From: Hydrogenophaga sp. PBL-H3
GTDB lineage: Bacteria; Pseudomonadota; Gammaproteobacteria; Burkholderiales; Burkholderiaceae_C
Assembly (NCBI RefSeq): GCF_010104355.1
Contig: NZ_CP044972.1
Coordinates: forward strand, 4,082,001 to 4,146,000
DNA length: 64,000 nucleotides
Direction of reading: 5' to 3'
Both the position numbers and the translations under genes were made by a program. The notes beneath the pieces are model-generated. The model made no database searches. It saw nothing but the letters and a program-made list of their open reading frames with translations, and was not told the origin of the DNA. This document shows, one piece after another, positions 41,614 through 50,211 of the stretch (within the stretch, counting starts at the first letter, position 1; each line of letters starts with the position of its first letter).

Positions 41614-43923
41614 TCAGACGTCGGTGGTGACGCCGCCCACGCGGCGCTGCAATCGGTAGGGCGGCAGGCCTTGCAGCATGCGTCGGCCGTAGCTCTGGCG
41701 CAGCAGGCGGGCGTCGTAGCAGACCACCACGGCTTCGTCGGTCTCGCTGCGCAGGGCGCGGCCGGTCCACTGCAGCAGGCGCGCGCCGGTGGCGGGCACC
41801 ACGAGTTCGCTGAAGGGGTCGCGGCCCTGGGCCTTGAGCCAGTCGGCGCGCGCCTGGCCCACCGGGTCGCTGGGCGAAGCAAACGGCAGCTTGGTGATGA
41901 ACACCCACTCGCACAGCTCACCCGGCAAATCGAGCCCCTCGCCAAACGACTGCAGGCCAAACAGGATGGAGGCCTCGCCTTCGGCCACGCGCTCGGCGTG
42001 GCGGCGCAGCAGCACGGTGCGCGAGGCCTCGCCCTGCACCAGCACGCGCTCGCGCAAGGCGCCGTGTTCGCCGCGCTCCAGCAGGCCCTGCGCCTGGCGC
42101 ATTTGAGCGCGCGAGGTGAACAGCACCAGCGCGCCGCGCTTGACCTCGCGCAGGTCTTCCATGAGCGAGGCGAGCATCTCGCGCGTGTAGCCTTCCACGT
42201 CCTTGGGGTCGGCCACGGTCTGCACCACCACCAGGCGGCCCTGGCTTGCGTGGTCGAATGGACTCTGCACCTCGCGCGTGGCCACCGCGTCGTCGTAGGC
42301 CAGACCCGACTCGTGCAGGAAATGGTCGAAGTTGCCGCAGGTCATCAGCGAAGCCGAGGTGACCACCGCGGCGCGCACCTTGTTCCACAAATGGTTGCGC
42401 AGCAGGCTGCCGGGCTGCAGCGGGCAGGCGTGCGCGGTGAGCGTGACGAGACCGTGGTGGATGCCGGCCTCCAGCCACTTGGCCAGCGGCGGCTGGCCGT
42501 CGGTGGTGGACTGCATCCACAGCGTGGCGGTTTCCTGCGCGCTCTGCAGGCGCGGCGCGAGCACGCCCAGGCGGCTGTAGAGCTTGGCGCAGCGCGCGGC
42601 GTCGCTGGGATTTTCGCGTGCGTTGGCCTTGAGCTGGGTGGCCAGGGCTTCAAACACCTTGAGCAGCGCGCTGGCGTTGGCGTGCATCTGCGCCACCACC
42701 TCGGTCCACTCGGGCGGCAGCACGCCGCCGTCGAAGCGGTCGACGATGGATGGGGCGTTGTCGGCGAAGCCGCTGCGCGCCGGTGGGCGGCCCTGCGTGC
42801 GGCCGGTAAGGTCGAGCCAGGCCGGCAGCGCCCCGATGCGCTGCATCGCCAGGCGCGCGAGTTCGCCCTGGGCGGTCTTCAAATCTTTGGCGAGTTGCGC
42901 CACGTCCGAGGTGGGTCGGGCGTCCAGTGCGCCGGCCACCTCGTCCACCGCGCGCGGCAGTTTGTCGAGCCAATTGCTGCGCATGAGGTCCATGGAGGCG
43001 GTGAACTGGCCTTGCGCGACCGAGCCCAGGTGGTGCGCCTCGTCGAACACCACATAACAGTCTTGCGGCGCAGGCAGCGCGTGCAGGCCCAGCGTGGCGA
43101 GCAGCAGGTCGTGGTTGACCACGATCACCTGCGCCTGCGCCAGCCTGGCGCGCGCCTGGTAGTAGCTGCAGCTGTTGTAGCTGGGGCAGTGGCGCGCGGT
43201 GCAGGTGTGGCGCTCGGCCGCCACAGGACCCCACAGGCTGCTGTCGGGCGGCTCGTCCAAGCGGTCGCGGTCGCCGTCCCAGCTGCCGCCATCGAGTGCG
43301 TTGGCCCAGGCGGTGTACTGCACGCCGCGCTCCTGCCAGCGCGCGGCCGCCGAGGCCGAGGCCACGGCGCGCGCGGCCACGCCCGAGGCGCTGGCGTCGG
43401 TGGGAGCGTCGTCGCTCTCGAACAGGTCGGCGCTGGCCGCATCGCCACCACTGAGCTGGTCCAGCTTCAGGCGGCACACGTAGCGCCCGCGCCCCTTGGC
43501 CAGCGCAAAGCTGAACGGCTGGGGCAGCGTGGCGGCCAACGCGGGCAGGTCTTTCGCAATCAGCTGCTCCTGCAGCGCCACGGTGGCGGTGGAGATGATC
43601 ACGCGCTTTTGCTGCGCCAGGGCCAGCGGAATGACGGTGGCCGCGTAAGCCGCCGACTTGCCCACGCCGGTGCCGGCCTGCACCACCGCGATGCCGCGCG
43701 CGGGCAGGGCCGCGTCCGAGGCCACCGAGTCGTCGCCCGGCGTCACGCCCGAGAGCGTGTGCGCGATGTGCGCAGCCATTTCGCGCTGGCCCGGGCGGGC
43801 ACGGTAGCCGCTGGCGTGCGCCATCACGTGGTCGAAGGCCACCAGGGCGAGCGCCTCGCGCGCCAGAGGGCCGGTGGGCAGCGTGGGGGATTCTTCGGCG
43901 GTCGGCTCAAGGAGGGTGGACAT
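41614..43923 (-). CDS. dinG: DinG-family ATP-dependent DNA helicase
   Basis: This 769-residue superfamily 2, XPD-like 5'-3' helicase is implicated in resolving R-loops and replication-transcription conflicts. Walker A is AGTGVGKSAAYA and the DEAH box is VVFDEAHHLG. Between them an iron-sulfur domain shows four cysteines (RYVC, then HTCTARHCPSYNSC). The C-terminal helicase half includes VTSASLMTCGNFDHFL, LFTSRAQMRQAQ, FGLQSFGEGLDLPG and the final motif QWTGRALRSETDEA. ATG 43923 gives a normal length; the frame extends upstream without similarity. It is divergent from the patatin gene. Confidence 0.94.
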   Translation of the reverse strand: MSTLLEPTAEESPTLPTGPLAREALALVAFDHVMAHASGYRARPGQREMAAHIAHTLSGVTPGDDSVASDAALPARGIAVVQAGTGVGKSAAYAATVIPLALAQQKRVIISTATVALQEQLIAKDLPALAATLPQPFSFALAKGRGRYVCRLKLDQLSGGDAASADLFESDDAPTDASASGVAARAVASASAAARWQERGVQYTAWANALDGGSWDGDRDRLDEPPDSSLWGPVAAERHTCTARHCPSYNSCSYYQARARLAQAQVIVVNHDLLLATLGLHALPAPQDCYVVFDEAHHLGSVAQGQFTASMDLMRSNWLDKLPRAVDEVAGALDARPTSDVAQLAKDLKTAQGELARLAMQRIGALPAWLDLTGRTQGRPPARSGFADNAPSIVDRFDGGVLPPEWTEVVAQMHANASALLKVFEALATQLKANARENPSDAARCAKLYSRLGVLAPRLQSAQETATLWMQSTTDGQPPLAKWLEAGIHHGLVTLTAHACPLQPGSLLRNHLWNKVRAAVVTSASLMTCGNFDHFLHESGLAYDDAVATREVQSPFDHASQGRLVVVQTVADPKDVEGYTREMLASLMEDLREVKRGALVLFTSRAQMRQAQGLLERGEHGALRERVLVQGEASRTVLLRRHAERVAEGEASILFGLQSFGEGLDLPGELCEWVFITKLPFASPSDPVGQARADWLKAQGRDPFSELVVPATGARLLQWTGRALRSETDEAVVVCYDARLLRQSYGRRMLQGLPPYRLQRRVGGVTTDV

Positions 43924-43980
43924 GCGCAGCAAGCGGGCAAAGCGCGATTGTCCCAGACGCCCCAGGAGGACATCGGGAAC

Positions 43981-45117
43981 ATGGTGCAATGCGCAAGCCC
44001 TAACCCAGCCGCGCCCATGACCAAGACATCCCGCCCCACCCGCAAACCTGCCTGCCGCACGGCGGGCGGCAAACTGCCGATTGACCTGGCGCTGCAAGGC
44101 GGCGGCTCGCACGGCGCCTTCACCTGGGGAGTGCTCGACCGCTTGCTGGAAGAGGAGTCGCTGGAGATCTCCGCCATCAGCGGCACCAGCGCGGGCGCCA
44201 TGAACGCCGTGGCCCTGGCCGCAGGCCTCATGGACGGCGGGCGCGAAGGCGCGCGGCGCGTGCTGCGCCAGTTCTGGACGCGCGTGGCCGAGATCTCACC
44301 TTTTCACAAGCTGCAAAGCGGGCCGCTGGGCGCCGCGTTTGGCCCGGCGCAGGCGCTCATGGCGCCGTGGCTGGCGCCGTTCAAACAATTCAACGCCGCG
44401 CTGGGCAGCCAGCTCTCGCCCTACCAGCTCAACCCGCTCAACCTCAACCCGCTGCGCGACATCCTGGTGGAGACGGTGGACTTCAAGCGCGTGTGCGCCT
44501 GCCACAAGACCCGGCTCTTCATCTCGGCCACGCAGGTGCGCACAGGCGCGCTGCGCGTGTTCGGCCAGCACGAACTCACCGCCGACATGGTGATGGCCTC
44601 GGCCTGCCTGCCGCTGCTGTTCCAGGCGGTGGAGATCGACGGCGAAGCCTACTGGGACGGTGGTTACGCGGGCAACCCCTCGCTGCTGCCGCTGATCACC
44701 GACAGCCCGGCCGACGACTTGCTGCTGGTGCAGATCAACCCGGTGTTGCGCGACGACGTGCCGCGCAGCGCCAGCGACATCCTGGACCGCATCAACGAAG
44801 TGACCTTCAACGCCAGCCTGCTCAAGGAGATGCGCAGCATCGCCCTGCTCAAGCAGCTCATCGACGGCGAAGGCCGCGCGGGCCAGCGCCACCGCCAGCC
44901 GCTGTTCAAGCGCGTGCAGGACCTGCGCGTGCACCTGATCGACGGTGGCGAATCGCTCAGCTCGCTGGGTGCGGCGAGCAAGACCGAAACGCAGTGGGCC
45001 TTTCTCTCGAAGCTGAACGAACTCGGCCACGCGGCGGCCGGGCGCTGGCTGGCCGCCAACGGGCATCACCTGGGTGAACGCGGCAGCTTTGATCTGGCGG
45101 GGGTGCTGGAGGGTTGA
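43981..45117 (+). CDS. patatin-like phospholipase
   Basis: This 378-residue serine hydrolase of the patatin family is a lipid acyl hydrolase, probably cytoplasmic or membrane-associated. The oxyanion loop is LALQGGGSHGAFTWGVLD, the nucleophile Ser70 lies in GTSAG and the dyad Asp226 in DGGYAGNPSL. The region around LNPLNLNPLRDILVETVDF is found in the bacterial RssA-like subgroup. ATG 43981 has AGGAGG 11 bases upstream and is preferred; ATG 44017 (366 residues) lacks any ribosome binding site. The last 52 bases overlap the end of the convergent lysR gene. In related proteobacteria such proteins sit near polyhydroxybutyrate genes, but none is seen here. Confidence 0.9.
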   Translation: MVQCASPNPAAPMTKTSRPTRKPACRTAGGKLPIDLALQGGGSHGAFTWGVLDRLLEEESLEISAISGTSAGAMNAVALAAGLMDGGREGARRVLRQFWTRVAEISPFHKLQSGPLGAAFGPAQALMAPWLAPFKQFNAALGSQLSPYQLNPLNLNPLRDILVETVDFKRVCACHKTRLFISATQVRTGALRVFGQHELTADMVMASACLPLLFQAVEIDGEAYWDGGYAGNPSLLPLITDSPADDLLLVQINPVLRDDVPRSASDILDRINEVTFNASLLKEMRSIALLKQLIDGEGRAGQRHRQPLFKRVQDLRVHLIDGGESLSSLGAASKTETQWAFLSKLNELGHAAAGRWLAANGHHLGERGSFDLAGVLEG

Positions 45118-46025
45118 GGCCGGCGCTGCTCGTACCAGTCGCGCGCGGTGCGCTCGATCTGTTGGAGGAAAACCGTGGCAACTGGCGACAGGCGCTTGCC
45201 GCGCGGGTACAACGTCCACCAGCTGCACTGCACCGGAAAGCCCGCCACGGCGAGCTCGACCAGCCGTGGATCCGGCAAGGGTGTGGCCAGCGCGTGTCGT
45301 GAGACCACCGCCAGACCCATGCCCGCGGCCACCGCTTCCTTGATCGCCTCGTTGCTGCCCAGCTCCAGGCGCACACGGGGAACGAAACCCTGCGCCTCGA
45401 AATGGGCGTCGCACGCCAGGCGCGTGCCCGATCCGCGTTCGCGCACGATGAAACGTTCGGTATCCATATCCGCCAGCGACAGCCTTCGCCGCTGCGCCCA
45501 GCGGTGCGAAGCCGAGGCAATCACGACCAGCGGGTTGGGCAGGAAGGCATGTTTGTCCAGCTCGATGTCCTCGGGCGGCATGGACATGATGTAGAGGTCG
45601 TCCCGGTTGTGGCGCAGCCGATCCACCACCGCGTCGCGGTTGAGCAGCTCCAGCGCAATGTCGATGTCGGGATGGCTGTCGCAAAAGCTGCCCAGCAGGC
45701 TGGGCACGAAATATTTGGCGGTGCTCACCACCGCGAGCCGCAGGCGCCCGCGCGTGAGCCCCTTCATGGCGTCGATGCGCTGCTCAAAGGTCGCCCAGTC
45801 GTCTTCCATCAGCCGCGCCGTCTCCACCAAGGCCTCGCCAGCCTCGGTGAGGAACAGCCGCTTGCCGATCTGCTCGTACAGCGGCAAGCCCACCGAGTCG
45901 GCCAACTCCTTGATCTGCATGGAGACGGTGGGCTGTGTGACATGGCAGGCCCGCGCCGCCGCGGTGATGCTCTTGTGCTGCGCCAGGGCCAGAAAGAGCC
46001 GAAGTTGCCGGAAGGTGAAGTTCAT
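45066..46025 (-). CDS. LysR family regulator, CbbR/CmpR-like
   Basis: This 319-residue regulator has a winged HTH FTFRQLRLFLALAQHKSITA with recognition helix HVTQPTVSMQIKELADSVG. That sequence, with LPLYEQIGKRLFLTEAG, is typical of CbbR/CmpR/CysB-like regulators of carbon fixation and bicarbonate uptake. The effector domain (about 90-295) includes LRLAVVSTAKYFVPSLLGSF and AGMGLAVVSRHAL. It is divergent from an SbtA-type bicarbonate permease, with 72 bases between starts and a TNA-N7-TNA site between them, strongly suggesting that it controls the transporter. The 3' end runs 52 bases into the convergent patatin gene. Confidence 0.9.
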   Translation of the reverse strand: MNFTFRQLRLFLALAQHKSITAAARACHVTQPTVSMQIKELADSVGLPLYEQIGKRLFLTEAGEALVETARLMEDDWATFEQRIDAMKGLTRGRLRLAVVSTAKYFVPSLLGSFCDSHPDIDIALELLNRDAVVDRLRHNRDDLYIMSMPPEDIELDKHAFLPNPLVVIASASHRWAQRRRLSLADMDTERFIVRERGSGTRLACDAHFEAQGFVPRVRLELGSNEAIKEAVAAGMGLAVVSRHALATPLPDPRLVELAVAGFPVQCSWWTLYPRGKRLSPVATVFLQQIERTARDWYEQRRPQPSSTPARSKLPRSPR

Positions 46026-46044
46026 AGACTTTTATCGATGGAAA

Positions 46045-46074
46045 CAATCACAAGAATTGATTTTTCATTATTGA
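46045..46074. promoter_or_regulatory. candidate LysR/CbbR binding site
   Basis: Within the 72-bp divergent gap, TCA-N7-TGA (46048-46060) matches the TNA-N7-TNA core of CbbR-type operators and is embedded in CAAT-N7-ATTG. A second TCA-N4-TGA lies at 46065-46074. The area is markedly AT-rich. Binding by the adjacent LysR protein is inference. Confidence 0.45.
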
Positions 46075-46097
46075 ACAAAGTGCCTAGGATCGCGCCC

Positions 46098-47087
46098 ATG
46101 TCCAACCTGCTCGACCCCGCCATCCTGTTCTTCGTCTTCGGTGTGCTGGCCGGCACCGTCAAATCCAACCTGGAAATCCCGCCCCAGATCTCCCGCTTCC
46201 TCTCGCTCTACCTGCTGATGGCGTTGGGCCTGAAGGGCGGCTTTTCACTCGCCGAGTCGGGGCTCACTGCCGAGGTGGCCATCACCCTGGGCCTCGCGGT
46301 GTTGCTGGCTGTCCTGATACCAGCCATCAGCTACCAGCTGCTCAAGCAGCGGCTAGGAGGATTCGATGCAGCGGCCATTGCCGCGACCTATGGATCGGTC
46401 AGCGCCGTCACCTTCATCACCACCGTGCAGTACCTCGAGAGCCATGCCACGGCGTTCGGCGGTCACATGGCCGCGGCGATGGCCTTGATGGAGTCACCCG
46501 CGATCATCATGGCGGTGCTGTTCGCCAACACCTTGCGCCAGACATCGGCGGCGAGCGTCTCCTGCGGCGGCACGCTCGCGCTGGCCGGCACACCGCTCCG
46601 CGCGGGCAAGATCCTGCATGAGTCTTTCACCGACGGCGCCCAGTTGCTCCTGCTGGGCGCCATGGCCATCGGCATGGTCACGGGCGAGGCCGGGAAAGCG
46701 GTGATGGCGCCGTTTTCGACCGATCTGTTCAAGGGCATGCTGGCCTTCTTCCTGCTCGACATGGGGCTGATGGCTGCGCGCAACCTGGGCGGCCTCCAGG
46801 GAAAGCCGCTGTGGCTGCTGGCTTACGCCGTGCTCGCGCCGCTGGCCCATGCCGCGCTGGCGCTCGCCCTGGCATGGGCGGCCGAGGTGAGCCCGGGCAA
46901 CGGCGCGCTGCTGATGGTGCTGGCGGCCAGCGCCTCGTACATCGCCGTACCCGCCGTGCTGCGCCACGCCATCCCCGAGGCGCAACCGGCGCTGTACTTC
47001 GGCATGTCGCTGGGCATCACCTTTCCGTTCAACATCGTGGTGGGCATCCCCTTGTACGTCGGCATCGCGCAGCGCGTGCTGGGGTGA
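46098..47087 (+). CDS. SbtA-type sodium-dependent bicarbonate permease
   Basis: This 329-residue protein with about ten membrane helices begins LLDPAILFFVFGVLAGTVKSNLEIPP, the diagnostic start of the SbtA/DUF897 family. Further family features are LYLLMALGLKGGFSLAESG, ATYGSVSAVTFITTVQYLE, MESPAIIMAVLFANTL, FFLLDMGLMAARNL and the closing MSLGITFPFNIVVGIPLYVGI. SbtA takes up HCO3- with Na+ in cyanobacteria; homologues occur in chemoautotrophic and facultatively autotrophic proteobacteria. The usual regulatory partner SbtB (PII-like) is not encoded next to it. The following small gene does not resemble PII. AGGA lies 9 bases before ATG 46098. Divergent from a CbbR-like regulator. Confidence 0.9.
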   Translation: MSNLLDPAILFFVFGVLAGTVKSNLEIPPQISRFLSLYLLMALGLKGGFSLAESGLTAEVAITLGLAVLLAVLIPAISYQLLKQRLGGFDAAAIAATYGSVSAVTFITTVQYLESHATAFGGHMAAAMALMESPAIIMAVLFANTLRQTSAASVSCGGTLALAGTPLRAGKILHESFTDGAQLLLLGAMAIGMVTGEAGKAVMAPFSTDLFKGMLAFFLLDMGLMAARNLGGLQGKPLWLLAYAVLAPLAHAALALALAWAAEVSPGNGALLMVLAASASYIAVPAVLRHAIPEAQPALYFGMSLGITFPFNIVVGIPLYVGIAQRVLG

Positions 47088-47136
47088 TGTCTGGAGTTCG
47101 GTAAACTCGCCGACCCCACACGACCTCGGTTCTCCC

Positions 47137-47436
47137 ATGCCTTATTCCGTCTCCCACCACAAACTCACCCAGATCCTCTCGGCCCATGGCCTCAAGGCAG
47201 GTGACGCGGGCGGCATCGACAAGCTCTTCGGTGGCAACGACGGCTACTACTGGTTCGGCACCTTGCGCGACCTGTGCCCGCCCGGCAAGACCCTCGTGTG
47301 GGAATCCCAGTACGACATGGTGAACGCGATCCAGGCACACGAAAACGCCACCGCTGAGGAAGACGAGATGAAACCGCAAGTGCCCAGTGCGGCCAACATC
47401 GCAGCGCTGTCCAAGGCGCTTCACGATCCGCTCTGA
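47137..47436 (+). CDS. hypothetical protein downstream of the bicarbonate permease
   Basis: I do not recognise this 99-residue soluble protein. It begins PYSVSHHKLTQILSAHGLKA, has a Gly/Tyr-rich centre (LFGGNDGYYWFGTLRDLCPPG), then LVWESQYDMVNAIQAHEN and an acidic stretch with EEDEMKPQ. There is no membrane segment, signal or known catalytic motif. It is 49 bases after the permease on the same strand, so co-transcription is possible. It does not look like a PII or carboxysome protein. Convergent with the dCache kinase. Confidence 0.65.
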   Translation: MPYSVSHHKLTQILSAHGLKAGDAGGIDKLFGGNDGYYWFGTLRDLCPPGKTLVWESQYDMVNAIQAHENATAEEDEMKPQVPSAANIAALSKALHDPL

Positions 47437-47453
47437 AGCCCCGGCGGCGGCGC

Positions 47454-49907
47454 TCAGGCGTCGGGCAGGTTGAAACAGAACGACGCCCCACGCCCGACGA
47501 CACCCTCACCGCTCACCTGTCCGCCGTGGCGTTCGATCACGCGGCGCACCGTGGCCAGGCCGACGCCCGAGCCTTCGAACTCGTGGTGGGCGTGCAAGCG
47601 TTTGAACGGCTCGAAAAGCTGGTCGGCGTAGGCCATGTCGAAGCCGGCACCGTTGTCGCGCACACAGAAATTCACGCCCCCGTCGGCCCGCACGGTGTGG
47701 GTGAACGCCACCACGGCATCGGGCGTCTGGCCGGTGTATTTCCAGGCGTTGCCCAGCAGGTTTTGCAGCACCACCCGCATCAGGCCCGGATCGGCGGTGA
47801 CCTGCATGCCTTCGTCGATGCGCCATTGCACGCTGCGGCCGGGGGCGGTGCCGACCAGCTCCTTGACGATGGAGTGGGCCATGCGCGTGAGGTCCACCGG
47901 TTCGCGGCGCAGCTCGGCGCTGCTCAGGTGCGCCAGGGTCAGCAGGTCGGAGATCAGCCGACCCATGCGCCGTGACGAGGTTCGGATGCGGGTGACGTAG
48001 TTGCGCCCGTCTTCGGTCAGCACCGCGCCACACTCCTCTTCCAGCAGACTGGCAAAACCATCGATGCTGCGCAAGGGCGTGCGCAGGTCGTGCGAGACGC
48101 TGTAGGCAAAGGCCTCCAGTTCGCGGTTGAGCACGGACATCTCGCGCGTGCGCTCGGCCACGCGCAGCTCCAGCTCTTCGTTCAGGCGCTTGAGCGCTTC
48201 TTCGGCCGTGTGCACTTCGGTGATGTCCTGCACGGTGCCCACGCTGCGCAGGGCACGATCCCCGTCGAACTCGGTGAACCCCGACACCCGAACGTGTTTG
48301 ACGCGCCCGTCGGCCATGAGCAGGCGGTGCACCAGGTCGTAAGACTCGCGCCCGTCGAACGAGCGCTGGTAGGCCTCGGTGACCAGATGGCGGTCGTCGG
48401 GATGCACGTGGGTGATGAAGATCTTGTAGGTGGGCCTGACGGAGGCGTCCAGCTCGAAGATGCGGAAGATTTCGTCGGACCAGCTGAGTTCGTTGGTGGC
48501 CAGGTCGCGCTGCCAGCTGCCCACCCGCGCCAGGCGCTGCGCCTCCTTCAGACGCGCCTCGCTCTCCTGCAAAGCGGCCTCCGCGCGCTTGCGCAAGGTG
48601 ATGTCCTGCATGGTGAACTGCATCAGCGAGCGCCCGTGCAACTCGAACGCCATGAGGTGGCCTTCGCCGTCCCACAGGGTGCCGTCGGGGCGCTTGTGGC
48701 GCCACTCGAACACCACCGCACCCGAGCGCCGTGTTTCTTCGACGAAAGCAAAGCCCTTTTTCACCGAGGATTCCCCGCCCTCCTGCACCTTGGCCGACAA
48801 GTCCATCGGCGACTGGTTCAGCAGCGCCTCGCGCGTGGGGTAGCCATAGATGCGCAGGGCGGCTGCGTTGCAGTCGACGAAACGCTGGGTGGCCGCATCC
48901 ATCACCAGCATGGCCAGCGGCGAGCTCTCGAACTGCCGCAGCCGCAGCACCTCGCTGGCTTCCAGCGCCGACGCCTTGCGACCCGCGTGCAGCAGCAGCG
49001 CAATGATCAATCCGCCGCTCAACAGCAGCAGCAAGGTGAGTGCCGCGGTCACCTGGCGGCTGCTCCTGAGCGCCGGTGTCAGGGGTGCCAGCACGGCTTC
49101 ATCGGCAATCCCGGTGGTGACCACCAGACCCGAGGTGTTCAGGCGGTACCAGCCGTAGGTGCGGGGAATGCCGTCGATCAGGCCACTGGCGCGGTAGCTG
49201 CCACTGCGGGCGACACGGTCGGTGAGAAACGGCCGATCCGCCGGCACGCGGGCACCCATGGCCCCCCGGTGGTCCAGGCTGCGGGCGAGAAAGGCGCCAT
49301 CGGGCGCGAGCAAGGCCACCACGTCCTGCCCGGAGAGTTGCAGGGCAGCCAGCCTGCGGGCGATGAAGTCGGTGGACACCGCCATCTGCATGGCGCCGTC
49401 AAACCGGCCTGCACGCAAGATCGGCCGGTTGACCACGACGACCCAGCCCGAGGCCATGCGCGACTCCAACGGCTGGCTGATCATGAGGCGGTCCTGCGTG
49501 GCGGCGTCGCGCTGGGCCTGGAAGTGCGCCCGGTCGCCCACGAAGGTGGCGGTCGGCGTGGCCAGGCTGTCGTAGACCACGTAGCCCTCTGCGTTGACCA
49601 CCGAGATGTGCGTCACGAAGCCCGGTGGCAAGGCCTGCACCACCCCGCGGGCAACGTCGTTGAAACCGGCCGGTTCACGCAACCACTCGCGGCGCAGGTC
49701 GCGCAGTTGCAGATCGAGTGTGGTGATCATGCCGCTGACCTGCCCAGCCATGGCGTCGGCCAGGTGGACGCCCCGCTGTTCGGCCTGCAGGAGCACCTGC
49801 TCGCGCAGCAGCGCCTGGGAACGCTCCGACTGCCACCACAGAAACGCCGCGGCCACCACCGTCAGCAGCGCCACCCAGGCGGGCACAAGGCGGGCACGGT
49901 TGCTCAA
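47454..49907 (-). CDS. membrane sensor histidine kinase with dCache, PAS and HisKA domains
   Basis: This 817-residue kinase has a first membrane helix at about 8-25, then a periplasmic dCache-type sensor at about 35-285 (FVTHISVVNAEGYVVYDSLA, RPILRAGRFDGAMQMAVSTDF, YGWYRLNTSGLVVTTGI). A second helix follows at about 290-312 and two PAS domains at about 325-445 and 450-570. HisKA carries SHDLRTPLRSIDG with His606, and the HATPase domain shows GNAWKYTG, DNGAGFD and EGSGVGLATVRR. No receiver gene is adjacent, so the cognate regulator lies elsewhere. The start is a TTG with only a weak GAG-type site upstream; later GTG codons are alternatives. The ligand is probably a small molecule such as an amino or organic acid (inference from dCache domains). 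Confidence 0.9.
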   Translation of the reverse strand: MSNRARLVPAWVALLTVVAAAFLWWQSERSQALLREQVLLQAEQRGVHLADAMAGQVSGMITTLDLQLRDLRREWLREPAGFNDVARGVVQALPPGFVTHISVVNAEGYVVYDSLATPTATFVGDRAHFQAQRDAATQDRLMISQPLESRMASGWVVVVNRPILRAGRFDGAMQMAVSTDFIARRLAALQLSGQDVVALLAPDGAFLARSLDHRGAMGARVPADRPFLTDRVARSGSYRASGLIDGIPRTYGWYRLNTSGLVVTTGIADEAVLAPLTPALRSSRQVTAALTLLLLLSGGLIIALLLHAGRKASALEASEVLRLRQFESSPLAMLVMDAATQRFVDCNAAALRIYGYPTREALLNQSPMDLSAKVQEGGESSVKKGFAFVEETRRSGAVVFEWRHKRPDGTLWDGEGHLMAFELHGRSLMQFTMQDITLRKRAEAALQESEARLKEAQRLARVGSWQRDLATNELSWSDEIFRIFELDASVRPTYKIFITHVHPDDRHLVTEAYQRSFDGRESYDLVHRLLMADGRVKHVRVSGFTEFDGDRALRSVGTVQDITEVHTAEEALKRLNEELELRVAERTREMSVLNRELEAFAYSVSHDLRTPLRSIDGFASLLEEECGAVLTEDGRNYVTRIRTSSRRMGRLISDLLTLAHLSSAELRREPVDLTRMAHSIVKELVGTAPGRSVQWRIDEGMQVTADPGLMRVVLQNLLGNAWKYTGQTPDAVVAFTHTVRADGGVNFCVRDNGAGFDMAYADQLFEPFKRLHAHHEFEGSGVGLATVRRVIERHGGQVSGEGVVGRGASFCFNLPDA

Positions 49908-50211
49908 GCGGCGATCTCGGTGGGTGGAGGGGTCGACACGGTGCGGTGATTTCCGGGAGGTGAGGAAGGGTGGCTTGAGGCGGCGGCCGTTGCCAACAGG
50001 TCAAAAATGTAACCCGGCCACACAACCCTGCGCAGCGGATTCACCCTGACCCGGGCAGGGCAAATGCGGGGTCAAACCGGCCCATTTCCGGCTACAGACC
50101 GCCGGCCAGATGTCGATACACGGGGGTAGCCCCGCTGACGGTGCGGCCAGGCCTGCGGGCCCAGCGCCGCCGCACACCAGCACCCCCCGCTTTCATCGAC
50201 TGGACCTCTTC
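49908..50211. other. 304-bp divergent intergenic region upstream of the MCP gene
   Basis: No coding frame is convincing here. An inverted repeat TGACCC (50047-50052) / GGGTCA (50069-50074) with a 16-base spacer could be an operator. No clear sigma-70 or sigma-28 promoter could be identified by eye. Confidence 0.35.

Noticed and set aside
41269..44016. A plus-strand open frame of more than 900 codons running into the patatin gene
   Set aside because: It lies antisense to dinG, whose motifs are intact, and encodes His/Gln/Arg-rich low-complexity sequence typical of the opposite strand of GC-rich genes.
50070..50100. Possible sigma-28 promoter (GTCAAA...GGCTACAG) before the chemoreceptor gene
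   Set aside because: The -10 part does not match GCCGATAA well enough, and the spacing is uncertain.
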